DNA from: Nevskiaceae bacterium
Lineage (GTDB): Bacteria; Pseudomonadota; Gammaproteobacteria; Steroidobacterales; Steroidobacteraceae
Direction: 5' to 3'
Length of the DNA stretch: 64,000 nt
NCBI GenBank assembly: GCA_024234075.1
Contig: JACKOV010000002.1
Location: 124,001-188,000 of the forward strand
Positions 9,710-19,077 of this stretch are shown here, one piece after another. The notes under the pieces are model-generated. The model was not told where the DNA came from and searched no databases. It was given only the letters and a program-made list of their open reading frames with translations. Position 1 is the stretch's first letter. The number at the start of each line of letters is the position of its first letter. Made by a program: the position numbers and the translations under genes.

Positions 9710-11220
9710 AAGTACGTGCACAGATCGCGATGGTGCTGAACCTCGACAAGTGCATCGGCTGCCATACCTGCTCGATCACCTGCAAGAACGTATGGACGTC
9801 GCGCGAAGGCGTCGAGTACGCCTGGTTCAACAATGTCGAGACCAAGCCCGGCATCGGCTATCCGAAGGAATGGGAGAACCAGGACAAGTGGAACGGCGGC
9901 TGGGTGCGCACGCGCGCCGGCAAGCTCGTGCCGCGCGCCGGCGGCCGCTGGCGGCTGCTGTCGAAGATTTTCGCGAACCCCGATCTGCCGCAGATCGACG
10001 ACTACTACGAACCGTTCGATTTCGACTACGGGCATCTGCACACAGCGCCGGACGTCGCCCACCAGCCGACGGCGCGGCCGCGTTCGCTGGTGAGCGGCGA
10101 GCGCATGCAGAAGATCGAGTGGGGCCCGAACTGGGAGGAGATCCTCGGCACGGAGTTCGCGAAGCGCTCGGTCGACCGGAATTTCGACGCGATCCAGAAG
10201 GAGATCTACGGCGCGTTCGAGAAGACCTTCATGATGTACCTGCCGCGGTTGTGCGAGCACTGCCTGAACCCGGCCTGTGTCTCGGCCTGCCCGTCGGGCG
10301 CCATCTACAAGCGCGAGGAGGACGGCATCGTCCTGATCGACCAGGACAAGTGCCGCGGCTGGCGCATGTGCGTATCGGCCTGCCCGTACAAGAAGATCTA
10401 CTACAACTGGAAGAGCGGCAAATCGGAAAAGTGCATTTTCTGCTATCCGCGCATCGAGATGGGCGAGCCGACCGTCTGCTCCGAGACCTGCGTCGGTCGC
10501 ATCCGCTATCTCGGCGTGATGCTGTACGACGCCGATCGCATCGAGGCCGCCGCGTCGGTCCCGGCCGAGAAAGACCTGTACGAAGCGCACCTCGACCTGT
10601 TCCTAGATCCGTTCGATCCGCAGGTGATCGAGGCGGCCCGCAAGGAGGGCATTCCCGACAGCTGGCTCGAAGCCGCGAAAGCTTCGCCGGTCTACAAGCT
10701 CGCGATCGACTGGCGGCTGGCGCTGCCGCTGCACCCGGAGTACCGCACGCTGCCGATGGTCTGGTATGTGCCGCCGCTGTCGCCGATCCAGTCCGCGGCC
10801 GAACGCGGCCGCGTGGGCATGAACGGCGAGCTGCCCGACGTCGCCTCGCTGCGCATTCCGGTGCGCTATCTCGCCAACATGCTGACGGCGGGCGACGAGG
10901 CGCCGGTCGTGCGGGCGCTGGAGCGGATGATGGCGATGCGCGCCTGGCGGCGGGCGCGCAACGTCGACGGCATCGAGGACCATGCGGTGCTGCAGCAGGC
11001 CGGTCTCACGGTCGCACAGGCCGAGGACATGTACCGCTATCTCGCGATCGCGAACTACGAGGATCGCTTCGTGATCCCGAGCGGACACCGCGAGTACGCA
11101 AATGATGCCTACGGCGAGCGCGGCGGCTGCGGATTCACGTTCGGCAACGGCTGCAGCGGAGACAGCCCGGCCGATCTCTTCACGACCCGCCGGACCACCG
11201 GCTACGTGGTGCCGCGATGA
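9706..11220 (+). CDS. narH: Respiratory nitrate reductase beta subunit (iron-sulfur)
   Basis: A 504-aa electron-transfer subunit carrying one 3Fe-4S and three 4Fe-4S clusters between NarI and NarG. The first cysteine group is CIGCHTCSITC (Cys16 onward). Later groups are CEHCLNPACVSACP and CRGWRMCVSACP, in which Trp replaces one Cys, the hallmark of the trinuclear cluster in NarH. A fourth group, CIFC, follows. It overlaps narG upstream and narJ downstream by 4 nt each, so the subunits are translationally coupled. Confidence 0.97.
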   Translation: MKVRAQIAMVLNLDKCIGCHTCSITCKNVWTSREGVEYAWFNNVETKPGIGYPKEWENQDKWNGGWVRTRAGKLVPRAGGRWRLLSKIFANPDLPQIDDYYEPFDFDYGHLHTAPDVAHQPTARPRSLVSGERMQKIEWGPNWEEILGTEFAKRSVDRNFDAIQKEIYGAFEKTFMMYLPRLCEHCLNPACVSACPSGAIYKREEDGIVLIDQDKCRGWRMCVSACPYKKIYYNWKSGKSEKCIFCYPRIEMGEPTVCSETCVGRIRYLGVMLYDADRIEAAASVPAEKDLYEAHLDLFLDPFDPQVIEAARKEGIPDSWLEAAKASPVYKLAIDWRLALPLHPEYRTLPMVWYVPPLSPIQSAAERGRVGMNGELPDVASLRIPVRYLANMLTAGDEAPVVRALERMMAMRAWRRARNVDGIEDHAVLQQAGLTVAQAEDMYRYLAIANYEDRFVIPSGHREYANDAYGERGGCGFTFGNGCSGDSPADLFTTRRTTGYVVPR

Positions 11221-11888
11221 GGCTGCTCGGCCTGCTGAGTGTTCTGCTCGACTACCCGCATGACGAATTGTGGGCCCATCGCGACGAACTGCTGGCCGCG
11301 GCGGAAGAGCTGGCGCCCGACGCGAAGCAGCGCGCCGCACTCGTGGCTTTCACGCGCGATCTGCTGGATGCCGATCCGCTCGAGGCACAGGAACGGTGGC
11401 TCGCGCTGTTCGATCGCGGCCGCTCGATGAGTCTCCTGCTGTTCGAACACATCCACGGCGAGTCCCGCGATCGCGGTCAGGCAATGGTCGACCTGCTCGA
11501 GGCCTATCGCAGGCACGGCTACGAGCTTGCCGCGAAAGAACTGCCCGATTATCTGCCGCTGCTGCTCGAATTCCTCGCGCGGCGGCCGGCGACCGAATCC
11601 ATCGACTGGCTGCAGCACGTCGGGCACATCATCGCGCTGCTCGGAGCGCGCGCGGCTGCGCGGCAGAGCCCGTATGCCGTGCCGTTCTCGATCCTTGAAC
11701 GGATCTGTGCCGGGAAGCTCGACGTTCGCGTGCTGCGCGACCGCGCCAACGCGGAGCCGCGTGACGATACGCCCGAGGAAATGGATCGTCTGTGGGAAGA
11801 GGAAGCCGTGCGCTTCGGCACGGAAGCGCCCGACCGGGACTGCGCGCCATCGTCGCGTCCCGCACCGCACAGTGAGGCATTCCGATGA
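11217..11888 (+). CDS. narJ: Nitrate reductase assembly chaperone (delta subunit)
   Basis: A 223-aa, mainly helical, acidic protein. Its start (MRLLGLLSVLLDYPHDELW) and the segment SMSLLLFEHIHGESRDRGQAM are characteristic of NarJ, the TorD-like chaperone that inserts the molybdenum cofactor into NarG and holds NarGH until membrane docking. It is not part of the final enzyme. The position between narH and narI with ATGA overlaps on both sides is canonical. Confidence 0.94.
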   Translation: MRLLGLLSVLLDYPHDELWAHRDELLAAAEELAPDAKQRAALVAFTRDLLDADPLEAQERWLALFDRGRSMSLLLFEHIHGESRDRGQAMVDLLEAYRRHGYELAAKELPDYLPLLLEFLARRPATESIDWLQHVGHIIALLGARAAARQSPYAVPFSILERICAGKLDVRVLRDRANAEPRDDTPEEMDRLWEEEAVRFGTEAPDRDCAPSSRPAPHSEAFR

Positions 11889-12595
11889 GCTACCTGCACC
11901 AGTTCGCGTTCCAGATCTACCCGTACATTGCGCTGGCCGTGTTCTTCATCGGCAGCTGGGCGCGTTTCGACTACGCCATGTATAGCTGGCGTACGGGATC
12001 GAGCCAGCTGCTGTCGGGACGGGGCATGCGCCTCGGCAGCAACCTGTTCCACATCGGCATCCTCGCGATCCTTGGCGGCCACCTGGTTGGCCTGCTCACG
12101 CCGCATTCGGTGTACTCCGCGCTGATCACTGCCCCGCAGAAGCAGCTGCTGGCGATGTGGCTCGGCGGGCTTGCGGGCGCGATGTGTTTTGTCGGCATCG
12201 TGATCCTGCTGGCGCGGCGTATGTTCGATCCGCGCGTGCGAGCATCCGGTTCGGTGGGCGACCTGCTGGTGCTGTTGCTGCTGTTCGCCCAGCTCGTGCT
12301 CGGCATGGTCAGCATTCCGGTGTCCGCGACCCATCTCGATGGCGGCGTGATGATCCTGCTCAGCGAGTGGGCGCAGCACATCGCGACCTTCCGCGCCGGC
12401 GCCGCCGATTTCATGGTCAGCGTGCATTGGGTCTACAAGGCGCATGTCCTGCTCGGCATGACGCTGTTCCTGATCGCGCCGTTCACGCGTCTGGTGCACG
12501 TATGGAGCATTCCGCTCAGCTACCTCTGGCGACCTTACCAGGTCGTCCGCAAGCGGCCGGCCACTCTCGACTACGGGCGTCGGAGTCGGGCATGA
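11885..12595 (+). CDS. narI: Respiratory nitrate reductase gamma subunit (cytochrome b)
   Basis: A 236-aa membrane subunit with five hydrophobic segments that oxidises quinol and anchors NarGH. The four haem b ligands fall at His56, His66, His187 and His205, the same positions as in E. coli NarI. The start overlaps narJ and the stop overlaps the parvulin gene, each by 4 nt. Confidence 0.96.
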   Translation: MSYLHQFAFQIYPYIALAVFFIGSWARFDYAMYSWRTGSSQLLSGRGMRLGSNLFHIGILAILGGHLVGLLTPHSVYSALITAPQKQLLAMWLGGLAGAMCFVGIVILLARRMFDPRVRASGSVGDLLVLLLLFAQLVLGMVSIPVSATHLDGGVMILLSEWAQHIATFRAGAADFMVSVHWVYKAHVLLGMTLFLIAPFTRLVHVWSIPLSYLWRPYQVVRKRPATLDYGRRSRA

Positions 12596-13449
12596 GCGCC
12601 ACTGCGCACCGGCACGCGCACGATTCCGGCGGAGAGGCCCGCACTTTCGGGCAGCCGGCGCCTTGCGTGCTGTATGTCGGCGACACGCCGATCGATGAGG
12701 CGGAGATCGCGCGGGAAATGCAGCATCACCGCTCGGCCCGGCCTGCGGAATCGCGTGCCGCCGCCGCCCGTGCGCTGGTCGTGCGTGAACTGCTGCGGCG
12801 GGAGATCGACCGTCTCGGGCTGGCGGTGGCGCCGCAGTCGCAGGGCGCCGAAGCGCACGAGGAGGCGGGCATTCGCATGCTGCTCGAACGCGAACTCGTG
12901 GACCGCGTGCCGACCGAGGAAGATTGCCGGCGCTACTACGACAACAATCCCGATCGCTTCCGTTCGCCGGATCGGCTGCGTGTCCGGCACATCCTGCGTG
13001 CCGCGCCCGCCGACGACATCCACGGTCGGCTGCGCGCGCGCAGCGAGGCCGAGGCGCTGATCGCTCAGCTCCAGATGAATCCGGTGCTGTTCGCCGACCT
13101 CGCATTGCGCCACTCGGATTGCCCGTCGAAGAACGAGGGAGGCGAGCTCGGCTGGTTGCAGCGCGGGCAGACGACACCGGAATTCGACCGGCAGGTATTC
13201 CGCTTGCGACAGGGGCTCGCTGCCTACCCGGTCGAATCGCGCTGGGGCCATCATGTCGTGAGCGTCGATGCGATCGAGGTCGGCACACACCTGCCTTTCG
13301 AGGCCGTGCGTGGACGCATCGCCGACTATCTCGAACTGCAGGTACGCCAGCGCGAATTGCAGCATTACCTCGAGTCGCTGCAGGAGCGTTACGGCGTTCG
13401 CGGCCTCGCGGAAATCGAGGCGCTGGCCGCCGAAGGGAAGCCCGCATGA
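12592..13449 (+). CDS. PpiC-type peptidyl-prolyl isomerase of the nar operon
   Basis: A 285-aa protein starting MSATAHRHAHDSGG with no signal peptide, so it is probably cytoplasmic. A helical N-terminal region (residues about 30-120) precedes a parvulin domain from DRLRVRHILRA to WGHHVVSVD (about 125-225), including the conserved FADLALRHSDCPS and GGELGWLQRGQ segments. Parvulins of this NifM-like layout occur in nar operons of several proteobacteria and probably assist folding of a nitrate reductase subunit; this role is inferred from context. Overlaps of 4 nt with narI and the second narK bind it tightly into the operon. Confidence 0.88.
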   Translation: MSATAHRHAHDSGGEARTFGQPAPCVLYVGDTPIDEAEIAREMQHHRSARPAESRAAAARALVVRELLRREIDRLGLAVAPQSQGAEAHEEAGIRMLLERELVDRVPTEEDCRRYYDNNPDRFRSPDRLRVRHILRAAPADDIHGRLRARSEAEALIAQLQMNPVLFADLALRHSDCPSKNEGGELGWLQRGQTTPEFDRQVFRLRQGLAAYPVESRWGHHVVSVDAIEVGTHLPFEAVRGRIADYLELQVRQRELQHYLESLQERYGVRGLAEIEALAAEGKPA

Positions 13450-14789
13450 ACGATTCGGCAGTGGTGTCCGGTGGTCCGGCGAATCGCGCGATGTGGCTCA
13501 GCACGTTCGCGTTCACCGTGTGCTTTGCCGCCTGGACCATTTTCTCGATCATCGGCATCCGGATCCAGCAGGACCTCGGGCTCTCCGGCACCCAGTTCGG
13601 CCTGCTGGTCGCGACTCCGATCCTGAGCGGCTCGCTGATCCGCATGTTCCTCGGCATCTGGGCCGACCAGTACGGCGGGCGCCTCGTGCTGACGCTGGTG
13701 ATGCTGGTGGCGGCGGTTGCGACCTGGGCGCTGACCCTGGCTTCGACCTATCCCGGTTTCCTGCTTGCGGCCTTGTTCGTCGGTGTCGCAGGTGGCGCGT
13801 TTTCGGTCGGCGTGACCTATGTGTCGCAGTGGTTTCCGCCGGAGAAGCAGGGCACGGCGCTCGGCGTGTTCGGTGCGGGCAACGTCGGGTCCGCCGTGAC
13901 CAAGCTGCTCGCGCCGCTGGTGATGGTGGCCGCAGGCTGGAAGATGGTCGCAACGGTCTGGGCGCTTGCGCTTGCGGTGACCGGCGTGCTGTTCTGGCTG
14001 CTGGCGTCCGACGATCCGCAGCTGGCCGAAAGGCGCGCCTCGGGTGCGAAGCCGATGCCGTTTCGCGAGCAGGTGGCGCCGCTGGCCAACCTGCAGGTAT
14101 GGCGTTTCTCGCTCTACTACTTCTTCGTGTTCGGCGGCTTTGTCGCGCTGGCGCTGTGGCTTCCCCGTTACCTGATCGGCGCGTACGGCCTGGACATCAA
14201 GACGGCCGGCATGATCGCGGCGAGCTACTCGATCCCCGCGAGTGTCTTCCGGATCGTCGGCGGGCAGTTGTCGGACCGCATCGGCGCACGCAGCGTGATG
14301 TATTGGACCTTCGGCATATCGGCGATCTGTACCTTTCTGCTGTCCTACCCCGACACGCAATACGTCGTGAAGGGCATCGATGGCGATATCCGTTTCGGGC
14401 TCGCGATCGGCCTCGTGCCGTTCACCATCCTCGTGTTCGTGCTCGGCTTTTTCATGTCGCTCGGCAAGGCCGCGGTCTACAAGCACATCCCGGTCTACTA
14501 TCCGCGGCACGTGGGCTCGGTCGGCGGTGTCGTCGGCATGATCGGCGGGCTCGGAGGCTTCCTGCTGCCGATCGCGTTCGGTGCGCTCGCCGACTACACG
14601 AACGTCTGGTCGAGCTGCTTCATGCTGCTGTTCGTGCTCGTGTCCATTGCGCTCACCTGGATGCACTTCGCGATCCGGCGCATGGATCTCAGGCGATTCC
14701 CGAAACTCGGTTACGAGCATGATCTGCCGGAGATTGCGGCAGCGCGGGCCGAGGAGGAGCGGCGCGCAGCCCGTTCACGGGCATCGTGA
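13446..14789 (+). CDS. narK: MFS nitrate transporter, NarK1/symport-like type
   Basis: A 447-aa twelve-segment MFS protein starting MNDSAVVSGGPANRAMWLS. Segment FAAWTIFSIIGIRIQQDLGL and the signature GGAFSVGVTYVSQWFP place it with nitrate/nitrite porters. It lacks the closer similarity to E. coli NarK seen in the first gene and resembles the proton-linked NarK1 group. That type is likely to start nitrate uptake before nitrite is available for exchange. It is the last gene of the operon and overlaps the parvulin by 4 nt. Confidence 0.92.
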   Translation: MNDSAVVSGGPANRAMWLSTFAFTVCFAAWTIFSIIGIRIQQDLGLSGTQFGLLVATPILSGSLIRMFLGIWADQYGGRLVLTLVMLVAAVATWALTLASTYPGFLLAALFVGVAGGAFSVGVTYVSQWFPPEKQGTALGVFGAGNVGSAVTKLLAPLVMVAAGWKMVATVWALALAVTGVLFWLLASDDPQLAERRASGAKPMPFREQVAPLANLQVWRFSLYYFFVFGGFVALALWLPRYLIGAYGLDIKTAGMIAASYSIPASVFRIVGGQLSDRIGARSVMYWTFGISAICTFLLSYPDTQYVVKGIDGDIRFGLAIGLVPFTILVFVLGFFMSLGKAAVYKHIPVYYPRHVGSVGGVVGMIGGLGGFLLPIAFGALADYTNVWSSCFMLLFVLVSIALTWMHFAIRRMDLRRFPKLGYEHDLPEIAAARAEEERRAARSRAS

Positions 14790-14822
14790 GCCACGATGCC
14801 GGTCAAGGCGGCCGGCGGGACT

Positions 14823-15158
14823 TCAGATCGGCAGGCTGACCCGCCCGACGTGCCCGAGCAGCAGGAAACCGCTGACCAGCACCGCATTGAGTGCCCAGGC
14901 CACGGTCAGGGCACGTGCCATGTGCCCGTAGACCTGGTTGCCGACATTGAAGGCATTGCGCCAGACGGTGCGCATGATCCACGCCGTGTAGAGGACGAAG
15001 GCCAGCAACACCGCGGCGAGCAGCGGTGTGCTGATACTGCGGAACAGCAGCAGGATGGCGCCGAACATCAGATGGCTCGCGACGACACCGTAGATCCAGA
15101 ACACGATCCACAGCGGCGTGCTGCCCGGTTTGTCATCCAGGAACCATGTGGTGACCAT
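14823..15158 (-). CDS. Small four-helix membrane protein, unknown function
   Basis: A 111-aa protein with four evident hydrophobic segments (LWIVFWIYGVVASHLMF, LLAAVLLAFVLYTAWIM, ALTVAWALNAVLVSGFLLL and a shorter one). I do not recognise a family. It is convergent with narK, ending 33 nt from its stop. The position beside the nar operon hints at a respiratory role but nothing in the sequence shows one. Confidence 0.6.
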   Translation of the reverse strand: MVTTWFLDDKPGSTPLWIVFWIYGVVASHLMFGAILLLFRSISTPLLAAVLLAFVLYTAWIMRTVWRNAFNVGNQVYGHMARALTVAWALNAVLVSGFLLLGHVGRVSLPI

Positions 15159-15226
15159 GTGCTTTCCTGTACTCCGTCCGTACGTTCTACAGCATACGCC
15201 GACCCGCCGTACTAGGCGAACGGTGG

Positions 15227-15643
15227 TCAGCCGGGTTCGAGGCGCACGAGTTCGCCGTCGTGGTCGATGGTCAGGAAGTTCGAGATCCGCCCCGCCCGGA
15301 TCGATTCCAGCATCATCCGCAGCGGCGCCGCTGCCTCGTCGCTGTTCGGGGCAATGCCTGCGCGGCCGTCGAGCGCGGCGACGAACAGGATGTCCCAGTG
15401 CGGTATAGAAGCCCGGGATTCCGTGCGCAAGGCCTCGAAAGACACCACTTCCGTTGCGAGCTTGTCGACGCAGACGCGCGGCGTGAGCGCCACCCGTCCG
15501 CTGCCGACCTCACCAGGCGGAGGCTCCGCTACCGCGAACACGAACAGCAGGCGCTGCGGCTCCGGCTGCATGCGGGCGGCCGCCAGCAGGCCGGCAAAGG
15601 TACGAATCGTCGTCTCGTCCATCGAAAGCGGCTTCCCGGGCAT
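15227..15643 (-). CDS. Conserved hypothetical soluble protein
   Basis: A 138-aa soluble protein (start MPGKPLSMDETT, or the inner ATG at 15622). The segments MQPEPQRLLFVFA and PHWDILFVAALDGR recall a small conserved proteobacterial family, sometimes labelled as a ribonucleotide reductase subunit without evidence. I see no catalytic motif. It follows the small membrane protein on the same strand after 68 nt and diverges from the MBL hydrolase at 15718. Confidence 0.6.
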   Translation of the reverse strand: MPGKPLSMDETTIRTFAGLLAAARMQPEPQRLLFVFAVAEPPPGEVGSGRVALTPRVCVDKLATEVVSFEALRTESRASIPHWDILFVAALDGRAGIAPNSDEAAAPLRMMLESIRAGRISNFLTIDHDGELVRLEPG

Positions 15644-15717
15644 CTGCCGGATGATGGTCGCCGCAATGGCATCGGCGAATCACACCGGCGGCATGGTAAG
15701 TCATAATGTACCCAATC

Positions 15718-16365
15718 ATGCAGATCGCCGTCGTTCCCGTTACGCCGTTCCAGCAGAATTGTTCCGTGCTTTGGTGCGAGCGGACGCGGCAGGCGGCGAT
15801 CGTCGATCCGGGCGGCGATCTCGATCGAGTATTGCCGGTGCTCGAGCGTGAGGGTCTGACCCTGGAGCGCATCCTGCTGACCCACGGCCATCTCGATCAC
15901 GCTGCGGCGACCGCCGAGCTCGCGCGCCGCACCGGCGTGCCCATCGAAGGGCCGCACGAAGGCGATCGCTTCTGGATCGAGCAGCTGCCGCAACAGGCAC
16001 AGATGTTCGGGTTCGGCGTCGGCGAGCGTTTCGAGCCGACCCGCTGGCTGGTCGATGGCGATGAAGTCCATGTGGGCGAGCTGGTGCTGGCGGTCCGCCA
16101 CTGCCCGGGCCACACGCCGGGACATGTGGTGTTCTTCCACGCCCCCAGCCAGATCGCTATCGTCGGCGACGTGTTGTTCGCCGGCTCGATCGGCCGCACC
16201 GATTTTCCGGGAGGCAATCACGCCCAGCTGATCGCCTCGATCCGCGAGCGCCTGTTTCCGCTGGGCGACGAGGTGACCTTCCTGCCGGGGCATGGGCCGA
16301 CTTCGACTTTCGGCGCAGAGCGCCGCACCAACCCCTTTGTCGCCGACGAGCTGTTTCGCGGCTGA
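15718..16365 (+). CDS. Metallo-beta-lactamase fold hydrolase (YcbL/glyoxalase II-like)
   Basis: A 215-aa MBL-fold protein. The ATG at 15718 (MQIAVVPVTPFQQNC) is the usual start for this group, though an ATG at 15706 is also in frame. Metal motifs LTHGHLDHAAA, CPGHTPGHVVF and IVGDVLFAGSIGRTDFPGG are all present. Short YcbL-type proteins hydrolyse S-lactoylglutathione or related thioesters, or are of unknown substrate. It is convergent with ctaB, whose stop lies 10 nt away. Confidence 0.85.
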   Translation: MQIAVVPVTPFQQNCSVLWCERTRQAAIVDPGGDLDRVLPVLEREGLTLERILLTHGHLDHAAATAELARRTGVPIEGPHEGDRFWIEQLPQQAQMFGFGVGERFEPTRWLVDGDEVHVGELVLAVRHCPGHTPGHVVFFHAPSQIAIVGDVLFAGSIGRTDFPGGNHAQLIASIRERLFPLGDEVTFLPGHGPTSTFGAERRTNPFVADELFRG

Positions 16366-16375
16366 GCCGCGTGCG

Positions 16376-17299
16376 TCAGCGCGCCTGCACCAGCAACTGC
16401 GTCGTCGGCAGGTAGTGATCGACCAGCAGCGCGATGAACAGCCACATCAGGTAGTGCACCGAGAACTTGAACACGCGCATCGGCAGTTCGGTGCGGGTCG
16501 TGAACTTCATCGCCAGCGCGTAGTACAGGAACATGCCGTTCAATATCAATGTAGCGGCGAGATAGATCAGGCCGCTCATGCCGGTCAGGAACGGCATGAA
16601 GGTCACCAGCACCAGCAGCACGGTGTACAGCAGCACCTGCAGCCGGGTGTAGGGGATGCCGTGGGTCACGGGCAGCATCGGGATGCCGGCGCGCGCGTAT
16701 TCGTCGCGGCGGGCGATCGCCAGCGCCCAGAAATGCGGTGGCGTCCAGATGAAGATGATCAGGAACAGCAGCAGCGCGTTCGGATCGACCGAGTTGGTGA
16801 CCGCGGCCCAGCCGAGTACCGGCGGTGCGGCGCCGGCGGCGCCGCCGATCACGATGTTCTGCGAGGTCGCGCGCTTCAGCCAGGCGGTGTAGATCACCGC
16901 GTAGCCGATCAGCGAGAGGAAGGTCAGCACCGCGGTCAGCGGGTTGACCAGGAACCACAGCAGCAGCATCGACGCGACGCCGAGTGTCGCCGCAAAGGCC
17001 AGTGCCTGGGTGGTGTTCACCGAGCCGGTCGGCAGCGGCCGGTAGCGCGTGCGGGCCATCTTTTCGTCGATCTTCTGATCGAGAACGTGATTGATCGCGG
17101 CGGCGCAGCCCGCCGCCAGCGCGATCCCGAGATTGCCCCAGAGCAATGCGCCGAGCGGCGGCATGCCGGGCGTGGCGAGCAGCGTGCCGACGATCGAGGT
17201 GAACACGATCAGCACCACGACCCGCGGCTTGGTCAGCTCGTAATAGTGCCGCCAGCTGGCGCGCACGGTCGCAGCAGTGTCGGCGGGTGAACTGGCCAC
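16376..17299 (-). CDS. ctaB: Protohaem IX farnesyltransferase (haem o synthase)
   Basis: A 307-aa UbiA-superfamily membrane prenyltransferase (CtaB/CyoE) attaching a farnesyl group to haem b. The first Asp-rich motif lies in NHVLDQKIDEKMARTRYRP, and a second conserved loop (IFIWTPPHFWALA) is clear. About eight membrane segments follow. It is 4 nt downstream of ctaA, which converts its product haem o to haem a, so the two enzymes are made together for the aa3 oxidase encoded at 20318-24569. Confidence 0.94.
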   Translation of the reverse strand: MASSPADTAATVRASWRHYYELTKPRVVVLIVFTSIVGTLLATPGMPPLGALLWGNLGIALAAGCAAAINHVLDQKIDEKMARTRYRPLPTGSVNTTQALAFAATLGVASMLLLWFLVNPLTAVLTFLSLIGYAVIYTAWLKRATSQNIVIGGAAGAAPPVLGWAAVTNSVDPNALLLFLIIFIWTPPHFWALAIARRDEYARAGIPMLPVTHGIPYTRLQVLLYTVLLVLVTFMPFLTGMSGLIYLAATLILNGMFLYYALAMKFTTRTELPMRVFKFSVHYLMWLFIALLVDHYLPTTQLLVQAR

Positions 17300-17303
17300 G
17301 CGC

Positions 17304-18365
17304 TCAGGCCTCTCTCAGACGGCGGTTCAGCATCAGCATCGCCAGCAGCAGCAAGGCTGCTCCGCCGTTGTGGCCCGTGGCCAGTGCCAGCGGGAAAGCC
17401 TCGAGCACCATGAAGATGCCCACCAGCAGCTGCAGCGCGAGCGTGCCGATCGCCCACCAGGCGCCGTTGCGAACCAGGGTCGTGGGCGCCGTGCGCAGCG
17501 CGAGCCAGGCGGCCAGCAACACCGCGAGGGTGGCGGCGAGCGCGCCGAGCCGGTGGGTGTAGTGGATGGCGACGCGGGCCGGGTGTTCGAGCACGCCGCC
17601 GGTGTAGTTGATGTCGAGGCCGCGCCACAGCACGAAAGCGTCGGCATAGTCCATGCCTGCCGGGATCCACTGTGCCTGGCACTGCGGGAAGTCAGGGCAG
17701 GAAATGGCGGCGTAGTTGCTGCTGGTCCAGCCGCCGAGCGCGATCTGCACCGCGACGACGACTGTTGCGACCACGGCGGCGCGGCGTGCGCCGTCCAGCG
17801 TCGCGCTGCGGGTGGTGCCGGGCACCGGCCGGACGATGCCGGTGCGCCGCCGCATGTCGAGCCACAGCCAGAACAGCAGCGACAGCGTGGTCAGGCCACC
17901 TATCAGGTGCAGGACCACGACCAGGGGTTTGACCAGCCACCAGACCGTGAATGCACCGAGCAGGCCCTGCAGTACCACGGTGATCAGCAACGCCAATGCG
18001 AACGGCAGGCTTACCGGTCTTTGCCGCCGGTAGACGATCGCCAGCGCGGTGATCAGCACGATCACCAGCCCGAGCGTGGTGGCGGCGTAGCGGTGGATCA
18101 TCTCGCGCCAGGCCTTGCCCGAATCGAACGCCCAGCCGGGCGAGTAGGACTCGACCTGGCCGGGATTCTGCATCGCGCCCGAAGGTGTGACGTGGCCGTA
18201 GCAGGTAGGCCAGTCGGGGCAGCCCAGACCGGCGTCGGTAAGGCGTACCCAGGCGCCGAGTACGACGACCGTCAGGCACAGCGCGACGCCGAACAGCGCC
18301 AGGCGGCGGATGAGCGTGGCTGCGGGCAGTGCAGCCGGGACAAGGAGACTGGGAGTGGCGTTCAT
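17304..18365 (-). CDS. ctaA: Haem A synthase (COX15/CtaA)
   Basis: A 353-aa membrane protein with eight predicted helices in two four-helix halves. Conserved extracytoplasmic cysteine loops are visible at GLGCPDWPTCYG and ISCPDFPQCQAQW. Histidines in MIHRYAATTLG, VLHLIGGLTT, VAIHYTHRLGAL match expected haem ligands. It oxidises haem o to haem a. It lies between the SCO-like gene and ctaB on the minus strand. Confidence 0.93.
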   Translation of the reverse strand: MNATPSLLVPAALPAATLIRRLALFGVALCLTVVVLGAWVRLTDAGLGCPDWPTCYGHVTPSGAMQNPGQVESYSPGWAFDSGKAWREMIHRYAATTLGLVIVLITALAIVYRRQRPVSLPFALALLITVVLQGLLGAFTVWWLVKPLVVVLHLIGGLTTLSLLFWLWLDMRRRTGIVRPVPGTTRSATLDGARRAAVVATVVVAVQIALGGWTSSNYAAISCPDFPQCQAQWIPAGMDYADAFVLWRGLDINYTGGVLEHPARVAIHYTHRLGALAATLAVLLAAWLALRTAPTTLVRNGAWWAIGTLALQLLVGIFMVLEAFPLALATGHNGGAALLLLAMLMLNRRLREA

Positions 18366-18417
18366 GGCGGCGTGGGCTCGGGCTTGGGCACGATGGGATG
18401 GAGAAACGGGGCGTCGG

Positions 18418-19035
18418 TCAGCCGATGTGCGACAGCTTCAGCAGCTTTTTCAGGTCGGACAGCAGGCCCTGCGGGTTCTCGCGTACGTCGAAGCGCATCA
18501 TCAGGTTCCCGAGGGGGTCGACGATGTAGACGCTGTGCTGTGGATCGTCCGGCGGGAACTGCGCGAAGAAATCGCCTGTCGATGGATCGTCGGCCTGCAC
18601 GATCTCGAGACCGGGATGCTCGGCCGACAGGAACTCCATGTTGCAGCAGTCGCCGCGGGCGATGAACACGCGCTGCACGCGGTCCATGTCGGCGGCGAGC
18701 AGCTGGCGTGTCTGGCGCATGGTCCAGAGCGCTTTCTGGCAATCCGCGTCGCAGGAACCGGCGCCGATGTAGAGCAGCGTCCACTTGCCCTCGAGCAGAT
18801 CGGCACGCGCCGAAGTCGTGCCGTCGGGGAGCGTGAACGGCACTCTTTCGAGTGGGCGTGCCGGCGTGATCAGCTCGCTCTTGTTGGTCGAGCCCGCGGG
18901 GCGCCAGCCGCCGGCGTAGTACAGCCAGAACGACAGCGCCAGCGGCACGAAGAACAGTGCCGCGAGACCGAGCAAGGTCCGCCGTCCACGCGCCCGCACT
19001 GCAGGGTCGATGGCGTTGGCCGTCTGTGTCGTCAT
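18418..19035 (-). CDS. SCO-like membrane-anchored thioredoxin-fold protein
   Basis: A 205-aa protein with one N-terminal membrane anchor (RTLLGLAALFFVPLALSFWLYYAGG) and a periplasmic thioredoxin-like domain. The CDADC motif near residue 105 is the CxxxC of SCO1/SenC copper chaperones, and a conserved tail (SVYIVDPLGNLMMRFD) fits. In this family it would help load the CuA centre of CoxB. Its identity as an oxidase assembly factor is supported by position between surf1 and ctaA. Confidence 0.75.
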   Translation of the reverse strand: MTTQTANAIDPAVRARGRRTLLGLAALFFVPLALSFWLYYAGGWRPAGSTNKSELITPARPLERVPFTLPDGTTSARADLLEGKWTLLYIGAGSCDADCQKALWTMRQTRQLLAADMDRVQRVFIARGDCCNMEFLSAEHPGLEIVQADDPSTGDFFAQFPPDDPQHSVYIVDPLGNLMMRFDVRENPQGLLSDLKKLLKLSHIG

Positions 19036-19077
19036 CCGATTCCTCTCGCGTTCCGTAGTCTGCGGCCGGGCCTGTGG

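Noticed and set aside
14790..14822. Terminator after the nar operon
   Set aside because: No stem plus T-run could be found in the short gap before the convergent gene.
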